Assembly (NCBI GenBank): GCA_003557965.1
Contig: PWND01000160.1
Span: 1-12,912, forward strand
Length of the DNA: 12,912 bases
From: Bacteroidales bacterium
Lineage (GTDB): Bacteria > Bacteroidota > Bacteroidia > Bacteroidales > UBA7960
Direction: 5' to 3'
Each line of letters starts with the position of its first letter. Positions within the stretch are counted from its first letter, which is position 1. The notes under the pieces are model-generated. The model was given only the letters and a program-made list of their open reading frames with translations, was not told where the DNA came from and did not search any database. Positions 7,550 to 12,912 of the stretch are shown in pieces. The translations under genes and the position numbers were made by a program.

Positions 7550-10500
7550 ATGGAAAAAGAGACAAGAATACTATTTGTTGAAGATGACTCTATTACAGCA
7601 TTAACATTAGCTAAGCAGCTAAAAAGGGAAGGCTATAATTTAACACATATTAATAATGGTGAAGATGCTGTAAAAGAAGTACTTTCTAATGGCAAAAAGT
7701 TTGATTTGCTACTAATGGATATTGACTTGGGGCCTGGAATTGATGGAACAATTGCTGCAAAAAAAATCGTTGAAAAGGTTGATATACCGGTAGTTTTTTT
7801 AACTAGCCATACTTCTGATGATTTTATTCAAAAAACTGAAAAGCTTACCTCATATGGTTATGTTCTGAAAAATTCAGGGTTTGCTGTTATAAATGCTTCT
7901 ATTAAGATGGCATTAAAACTATTTAATGCTAAAAAAGAAATTGAAAGGGCTAAAGAAGAAGCTGAAAACGCAAAATCAGAGCTCCAAAAACGCGAATCTT
8001 TATACAGAAAAATAACTGATAACATGTCTGATGCTGTTTGGACAACAGACTTAAATCTAAAAACAACCTTTATAAGCAAATCAATTGAGAAAATTATAGG
8101 GGATCCTTTTGAAAAGTATATGGCCAAACCCATGGAAGAAAAAATGCCCATAGAATCTGTAAAAAAAATAAAAAGATGTATTGCTGAAGAACTTGTAAAA
8201 GAAAAAGACCCTAATGCCGATAAAGACAGAACCAGGTTGGTTGAAATACAACACTATAATGCAAAAAAAGAACTGATATGGGTTTCAATTAATGTTTCTT
8301 TTATTCGTGACGAAAAAGGGAAACCTATAGGCTTCCAGGGGGCAACAAGAGAAATATCCAAACAAAAGCAAAACGAACTTGAACTTATTGAAAAGAACAA
8401 CAGGTATAGTGCCATACTGGAAGCTATTCCTGACATTATGTTTGTCTTTGACAGAAATGGTAACTTTATTGACTATCACGCACCGCTAATTCATATGCTC
8501 CTGATTGACCCAAGCCTGTTTATCGGAAAAAATGTGTTTGATGTATTGCCAAAAGATATTGCTGAAAAAACAATAAATAAAATAAATACTCTTTTTGAAA
8601 CAGATGAAACTCAATCCTATTCTTACTCGCTTGATATAGAAGGTTTTGTGCACTATTTTGATGCGCGAATGGTTAGATATGGAGAAAAGAAAGTTTTATC
8701 AATAGTGCGTGATATTACTGAGCAATATAAAGCTGAAGAAGAACTTAAGTTGTCACACCAAACATATAAGGGCCTTCTAAATTCAGTATCTGAAGCCATT
8801 TATATACAGGATGAAAATGGGGTATTCCTTGATGTTAATGATACAGTTATGGAGTTTTATGGAGTACCAAAAGATGAAATAATTGGTAATACACCTGAGT
8901 TTTTGTCTGCACCAGGATATAATGACCTCAATACCCTTAGAAAAAAACATGTTAAAGCTTTTAACGGAGAGGTTCAAATGCTGGAGTTCTGGGGAAAAAA
9001 AGCTGATGGTACAATATTTCCAAAGGAAGTAACATTAACATCAGGTAACTATTTCGGGAAAAAAGTTGTAATTGCTGTTGGAAGGGATATTACTGAAAGA
9101 AAAGAAGCTGAAAAAGCACTGAAAGACAGTGAAGAAAGATTTAAATTCAGTATGGAGGCAACTAATGATGGATTATGGGACTGGAATGTTGAAACAGATG
9201 ATTCTTACTTTAGCCCGGCATACTATACTATGCTGGGTTATGAGGTTAATGAATTTCCTTCTAAGGGTAGCTCGTGGAGAAAAATGATACACCCTGATGA
9301 CATAGAAAAGGCTTTAACAAGTAATAAAAAATGTATAGAAGGCAAAACTGATAGTTTTGAAGTTGAATTTCGCATGCAAACAAAAAGAGGAAGTTACAAA
9401 TGGATTTTGTCAAGAGGAAAATGTGTAGAAAGAAATGAGCAAGGGAAAGCTGTTAGAATAGTTGGTACTCATATTGATATTACCGAAAGAATAAAAGCGG
9501 TTGAAGCTATTAGAAAAAGCGAAGAAAAATACAGGTTAATATTCGAGAAATCTCCACTTGGAATATTTCATTTCAATAAAAAAGGCATTATTACTGATTG
9601 TAATAAGAATTACCTTAATATTAACACTGCCACAAAAGAGGAAGTAATTGGCTTGAACATTTTACAATTACCTGATAAAAACATGGTAAACGCAACCAGG
9701 GAAGTACTAGACGGAAAGAACTCTGTTTTTGAAGGTAATTACTTCTTTACAGCATCTAATAAATCAATTCCAATCAGAATTTTGTTTTCTCCGGTTTATG
9801 ACAATAAAGGTAAGATGGAAGGTGGTATTGGCCTGCTTGAAGACAGAAGTTATCATAAAGAAAGAGAAGAACTGGAAAAGCAAGTTGCAATTGCAAAAGA
9901 ATCTGTTAATTTCAAACAACGCTTTTTGGCTAATATGAGCCACGAAATACGTACTCCTCTCACAGGAATGCTTGGCTTTACAGAAATGCTTGAAAAAACA
10001 AAACTTAATAAAAAGCAAAAGTCTTACCTGGATGTTTTAAAGCAATCAGGTGAAAACCTGAGAGAAATTATTAACTTGATTCTGGATTACTCAAAAATTG
10101 AATCAGGGCAAGTAAAACTTAAATATTCAGCTTTTCCCTCGAAAGATATATTTGATAATACTATTGCATTGTTTTCTTCAATTTGTCAAAAGAATTTAGA
10201 ATTAGATAGCACAGTTTCAACAAAGCTACCAAAGTATATTAAAACAGACAGACAAAGATTAGATCAAATCCTTAGCAATCTTTTATCTAACGCTGTAAAA
10301 TTTACTAACAAAGGAAAAATTAAGCTCAACGCTTATGTTGATAACGAGCAAGGTAATAATAGCAAAAAGCCTAATGATGATTTTGTAAAAATAAAAGTTG
10401 AGGTATCGGATACAGGAGTCGGAATTCCACGTGAATCACAGGACAGCCTTTTCAAACCATTTAGCCAGGTTGAAGATGAGGACGTCAGGACTATCGAGGG

Positions 10501-11038
10501 AACCGGCTTGGGATTATCAATCTGCAAAGAGCTTACGCAAATTCTTGAAGGTGAGATTGGTGTTAATAGCGTTGAAGGAAAAGGCAGCACTTTTTGGTTT
10601 ACTTTTATTGCAGAAAAAGCTTCAAAAGATGAAATAAAAACCGGCAGTAAAAAAGCTTCCAGGTCTAAAGTTAAAGTTAAGCCCCTTAATGTTTTGCTTG
10701 TAGATGATAAAAAAATAAATCAAACTGTTGTAACTATTATGCTGAATTCACTTGGACATAAAGTTACATTAGCTAATAATGGCAAAGAGGAATTGAAAGT
10801 GTTTAAGACTGATAAATTTGACTTAGTATTAATGGATATTCAAATGCCAGAGATGGATGGTATTACTGCTACAAAACTGCTTAAGCAAAAACACAAATCT
10901 ACACCTCCTATTGTTGGGTTAAGTGCAAATGCTTTTGAGGGCGACAGGGAAAAATACATGAGAATGGGCATGGATGAATACCTAACAAAACCTATAAAAA
11001 GCGAGGATTTCAATAATATGCTCGTGCGCCTGTTTTAA
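7550..11038 (+). CDS. Soluble hybrid histidine kinase: REC, five PAS, HisKA, HATPase, REC
   Basis: This 1162-residue protein has no signal peptide or membrane segment, so it should act in the cytoplasm. Domains in order: receiver 1 (about 4-122; acidic pair Asp12/Asp13, phospho-acceptor Asp57, Thr85, Lys107); a coiled coil (122-150); five PAS-like units at about 151-270, 284-392, 404-517, 527-647 and 658-765, most ending in the Arg-Asp-Ile-Thr-Glu type PAC motif; HisKA with His798 in MSHEIRTP; HATPase_c with N box Asn910/Asn914, G1 box DTGVGI (954-959) and G2 box GTGLGLSI (984-991); and receiver 2 (about 1046-1162; Asp1052/Asp1053, Asp1096, Ser1125, Lys1147). All residues needed for kinase and phosphorelay chemistry appear intact. 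The fourth PAS unit is of the PAS_3 kind (WDWNVETD, HPDD). Input probably comes from ligands bound by PAS or from phosphorylation of the first receiver. No HPt protein or DNA-binding regulator is visible nearby, so its output partner is unknown. Confidence 0.95.
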   Translation: MEKETRILFVEDDSITALTLAKQLKREGYNLTHINNGEDAVKEVLSNGKKFDLLLMDIDLGPGIDGTIAAKKIVEKVDIPVVFLTSHTSDDFIQKTEKLTSYGYVLKNSGFAVINASIKMALKLFNAKKEIERAKEEAENAKSELQKRESLYRKITDNMSDAVWTTDLNLKTTFISKSIEKIIGDPFEKYMAKPMEEKMPIESVKKIKRCIAEELVKEKDPNADKDRTRLVEIQHYNAKKELIWVSINVSFIRDEKGKPIGFQGATREISKQKQNELELIEKNNRYSAILEAIPDIMFVFDRNGNFIDYHAPLIHMLLIDPSLFIGKNVFDVLPKDIAEKTINKINTLFETDETQSYSYSLDIEGFVHYFDARMVRYGEKKVLSIVRDITEQYKAEEELKLSHQTYKGLLNSVSEAIYIQDENGVFLDVNDTVMEFYGVPKDEIIGNTPEFLSAPGYNDLNTLRKKHVKAFNGEVQMLEFWGKKADGTIFPKEVTLTSGNYFGKKVVIAVGRDITERKEAEKALKDSEERFKFSMEATNDGLWDWNVETDDSYFSPAYYTMLGYEVNEFPSKGSSWRKMIHPDDIEKALTSNKKCIEGKTDSFEVEFRMQTKRGSYKWILSRGKCVERNEQGKAVRIVGTHIDITERIKAVEAIRKSEEKYRLIFEKSPLGIFHFNKKGIITDCNKNYLNINTATKEEVIGLNILQLPDKNMVNATREVLDGKNSVFEGNYFFTASNKSIPIRILFSPVYDNKGKMEGGIGLLEDRSYHKEREELEKQVAIAKESVNFKQRFLANMSHEIRTPLTGMLGFTEMLEKTKLNKKQKSYLDVLKQSGENLREIINLILDYSKIESGQVKLKYSAFPSKDIFDNTIALFSSICQKNLELDSTVSTKLPKYIKTDRQRLDQILSNLLSNAVKFTNKGKIKLNAYVDNEQGNNSKKPNDDFVKIKVEVSDTGVGIPRESQDSLFKPFSQVEDEDVRTIEGTGLGLSICKELTQILEGEIGVNSVEGKGSTFWFTFIAEKASKDEIKTGSKKASRSKVKVKPLNVLLVDDKKINQTVVTIMLNSLGHKVTLANNGKEELKVFKTDKFDLVLMDIQMPEMDGITATKLLKQKHKSTPPIVGLSANAFEGDREKYMRMGMDEYLTKPIKSEDFNNMLVRLF

Positions 11039-11041
11039 CCC

Positions 11042-11071
11042 GGAATAACACAGTTAGCCCAAGTTATTTCC
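11042..11071. terminator. Possible shared terminator hairpin between convergent genes
   Basis: GGAATAAC at 11042-11049 pairs with GTTATTTCC at 11063-11071 if one A is bulged, leaving a 13-base loop. It lies in the 47-base gap between the convergent stop codons of the kinase (11038) and the mutase (11086), where a two-way terminator would be expected. There is no T-run on either side, so intrinsic termination would be weak. Confidence 0.28.
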
Positions 11072-11085
11072 ATAATTAGATTTAA

Positions 11086-12912
11086 TCACATATTTCTTCG
11101 GTACTGGCCGCCAACATCAAATAATGCGCTAGTTAGTTGCCCAATGGAGCAAAACTTTGTTGCTTCCATAATTCTTTCAAAAACGTTTTCATTACGCATA
11201 GCTGCCAATCTTAAGTCTTCTATTATCCCTGTTTGCTTATCAGCATGAAGTTTATGAAGATTATTAAGCATACTTAACTGACGTTTCTTTTCTTCCTCCG
11301 TTGATCGTATAACTTCTCCTGGAATTACTGTTGGAGAGCCATCAGATGATAAAAATGTATTTACACCCATTATAGGAAGCTGGCCGGTATGCTTTAAATG
11401 CTCATAATGCAATGACTCATCCTGAATTTTATTTCTCTGATACCCGGTTTCCATTGCACCCAATACGCCGCCTCTCTCTGAAATTCTTTCAAACTCAAGC
11501 ATTACAGCCTCTTCAACAAGTTCAGTTAATTCTTCAATTATAAATGAACCTTGCATTGGGTTTTGATTTTTTGCCAGGCCATATTCCTTGTTTATTATAA
11601 GTTGAATAGCCATTGCACGCCTTACAGACTCTTCTGTAGGTGTTGTAATAGCTTCATCATAAGCATTGGTGTGCAATGAGTTACAATTGTCATAAACTGC
11701 ATATAACGCTTGCAATGTAGTGCGTATATCATTAAATCCTATCTCCTGTGCATGTAATGAGCGGCCTGACGTTTGTATGTGATATTTTAACTGCTGCGAT
11801 CGTGAATTTCCGCCATACTTGTTTTTTATGGTTTTTGCCCAAATTGTACGGGCTACTCGGCCTATAACGGAAAATTCTATATCAATTCCATTAGAAAAGA
11901 AAAATGACAAATTAGGCGCAAACTTATTTATATCCATACCTCGTGAAAGATAATACTCAACGTAAGTAAAACCATTTGCTAGTGTTAACGCCAGTTGAGT
12001 TATCGGATTAGCACCTGCTTCAGCAATATGATAACCGGAAATTGAAACAGAGTAAAAGTTCCTCACATTATTGTTGATAAAGTATTCTTGCACATCACCC
12101 ATTAGTTTTAAAGAAAAGTCGGTCGAAAAAATACATGTATTTTGTCCCTGGTCTTCTTTTAAAATATCCGCCTGAACAGTACCTCTGACAACAGATATGG
12201 TTTCCGCCTTGATTTTTTCATAAATATCTTTTGGCAGAACATCCTCACCTGATACCCCAAGCAACATCAATCCCAAACCATCGTTTCCTTCAGGTATATT
12301 TCCGTGATATACAGGCCTTTTGATTCCTTTTTCTTTGTAAATCCCTGCTATCTTTTTATCAACTTCCTTTTCCAGGTCATTCTCTTTTATATAAACTTCA
12401 CATTGCTGATCTATAGCTGCATTTAAAAAGTAACCAACCATTATCGGAGCAGGGCCGTTTATCGTCATTGATACTGATGTGTTTGGATTCGCCAGATTAA
12501 AGCCTGAATATAGCTTTTTAGCATCATCCAGACAGCAAATAGATACACCGGAATTACCAATTTTACCATAAATATCAGGCCTGGAGTCAGGATCATTGCC
12601 ATATAAGGTTACCGAATCAAATGCTGTTGACAACCGTTTTGCCGGCATATCTTTTGACAAATAATGAAACCGCTTATTTGTTCTTTCCGGGCCGCCTTCA
12701 CCTGCAAACATCCTCGTTGGGTCTTCACCCTCTCTTTTAAATGGAAACACCCCGGAAGTATATGGGTACTCTCCGGGAACGTTTTCTTTTAAACTCCACT
12801 TTAATATATCGCCCCAGCCCTTATACTTTGGAAGCGAAATTTTTGGAATGTTTAAATGTGATAGGGTAGTAGTGTGAGTTTTAATTTTTATTTCTTTTTC
12901 TCTTACTTTAAA
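11086..12912 (-). CDS. icmF: Fused isobutyryl-CoA mutase, mutase half, 5' end off window
   Basis: The frame stays open to the last base of the window. The GTG at 12750 is an internal Val codon, because 54 further residues upstream, including a Pro-Gly-Glu-Tyr-Pro-Tyr-Thr-Ser-Gly segment, continue the mutase domain. The visible 608 residues are the substrate-binding barrel and C-terminal part of an adenosylcobalamin-dependent acyl-CoA mutase, ending GGQYRRNM with no C-terminal B12 domain. IcmF carries its B12-binding and G-protein chaperone domains at the N-terminus, so about 500 residues should lie beyond the right edge. The catalytic-pocket His is in SGYHIAEAGAN. At two specificity positions it has Phe (codon 12706-12708, in TRMFAGEG) and Gln (codon 12142-12144, in DQGQNTCIF), where methylmalonyl-CoA mutase has Tyr89 and Arg207. 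This favours isobutyryl-CoA/n-butyryl-CoA interconversion in branched-chain acyl-CoA metabolism. IcmF enzymes can also act on isovaleryl-/pivalyl-CoA. It is convergent with the kinase and probably unrelated to it. Confidence 0.93.
   Translation of the reverse strand, partial: FKVREKEIKIKTHTTTLSHLNIPKISLPKYKGWGDILKWSLKENVPGEYPYTSGVFPFKREGEDPTRMFAGEGGPERTNKRFHYLSKDMPAKRLSTAFDSVTLYGNDPDSRPDIYGKIGNSGVSICCLDDAKKLYSGFNLANPNTSVSMTINGPAPIMVGYFLNAAIDQQCEVYIKENDLEKEVDKKIAGIYKEKGIKRPVYHGNIPEGNDGLGLMLLGVSGEDVLPKDIYEKIKAETISVVRGTVQADILKEDQGQNTCIFSTDFSLKLMGDVQEYFINNNVRNFYSVSISGYHIAEAGANPITQLALTLANGFTYVEYYLSRGMDINKFAPNLSFFFSNGIDIEFSVIGRVARTIWAKTIKNKYGGNSRSQQLKYHIQTSGRSLHAQEIGFNDIRTTLQALYAVYDNCNSLHTNAYDEAITTPTEESVRRAMAIQLIINKEYGLAKNQNPMQGSFIIEELTELVEEAVMLEFERISERGGVLGAMETGYQRNKIQDESLHYEHLKHTGQLPIMGVNTFLSSDGSPTVIPGEVIRSTEEEKKRQLSMLNNLHKLHADKQTGIIEDLRLAAMRNENVFERIMEATKFCSIGQLTSALFDVGGQYRRNM

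Noticed and set aside
1474..10637. Small open frames of about 60-97 codons on both strands inside the large genes
   Set aside because: They overlap clearly conserved coding sequence in other frames, have no recognisable domains and no gene-like spacing, so they are treated as shadows.
7550..11038. Repeated DNA within the kinase gene from the recurring PAS/PAC segments
   Set aside because: The similarity is at the level of protein motifs (Arg-Asp-Ile-Thr-Glu). I saw no long matching DNA tracts that would suggest recent duplication.
11086..12912. Methylmalonyl-CoA mutase large or small subunit
   Set aside because: There is no C-terminal B12-binding domain after the barrel, the end GGQYRRNM is typical of IcmF, and the pocket has Phe/Gln where methylmalonyl-CoA mutase has Tyr/Arg.

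Overview
The window looks like a chromosomal segment of a low-GC member of the Bacteroidota. The evidence is a strongly AT-rich composition, genes without visible Shine-Dalgarno sequences, a Sec signal peptide ending in the Lys-Ala-Gln pattern common in that phylum, a two-component-regulator propeller with a Y_Y_Y domain, and an N-terminally fused isobutyryl-CoA mutase. No genus can be assigned. There are five protein genes, two of them cut by the window edges. I see no RNA genes, mobile elements or CRISPR arrays. No gap between genes is longer than about 210 bases.

Left block (1-7341, plus strand): a long TPR array followed by a CHAT caspase-like protease domain, entering from off the left edge; then a secreted 267-residue protein whose first half looks FecR-like; then, 31 bases later, an exported propeller / Y_Y_Y / transmembrane / coiled-coil protein with a cytoplasmic SpoIIE-type PP2C phosphatase. 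The last two are probably co-transcribed. The CHAT gene lies 138 bases upstream and may or may not share their transcript.

Middle block (7342-11038, plus strand): a 208-base gap with several candidate hairpin and promoter signals, then a soluble hybrid histidine kinase with receiver domains at both ends and five PAS-like domains between.

Right block (11086-12912, minus strand): the mutase half of a fused isobutyryl-CoA mutase (IcmF), convergent with the kinase and running off the right edge. It has the Phe and Gln expected of isobutyryl-CoA mutases at the two positions where methylmalonyl-CoA mutase has Tyr and Arg. It is a metabolic gene with no evident link to the signalling genes.

Possible joint function (inference): the propeller protein may sense something outside the membrane and set the phosphorylation state of an unseen cytoplasmic Ser/Thr partner, the hybrid kinase may run a parallel phosphorelay, and the CHAT protein and FecR-like protein may form a protease/partner pair. 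No DNA-binding output domain, anti-sigma factor, anti-sigma antagonist or protease substrate is visible, so the circuit is incomplete in this window.
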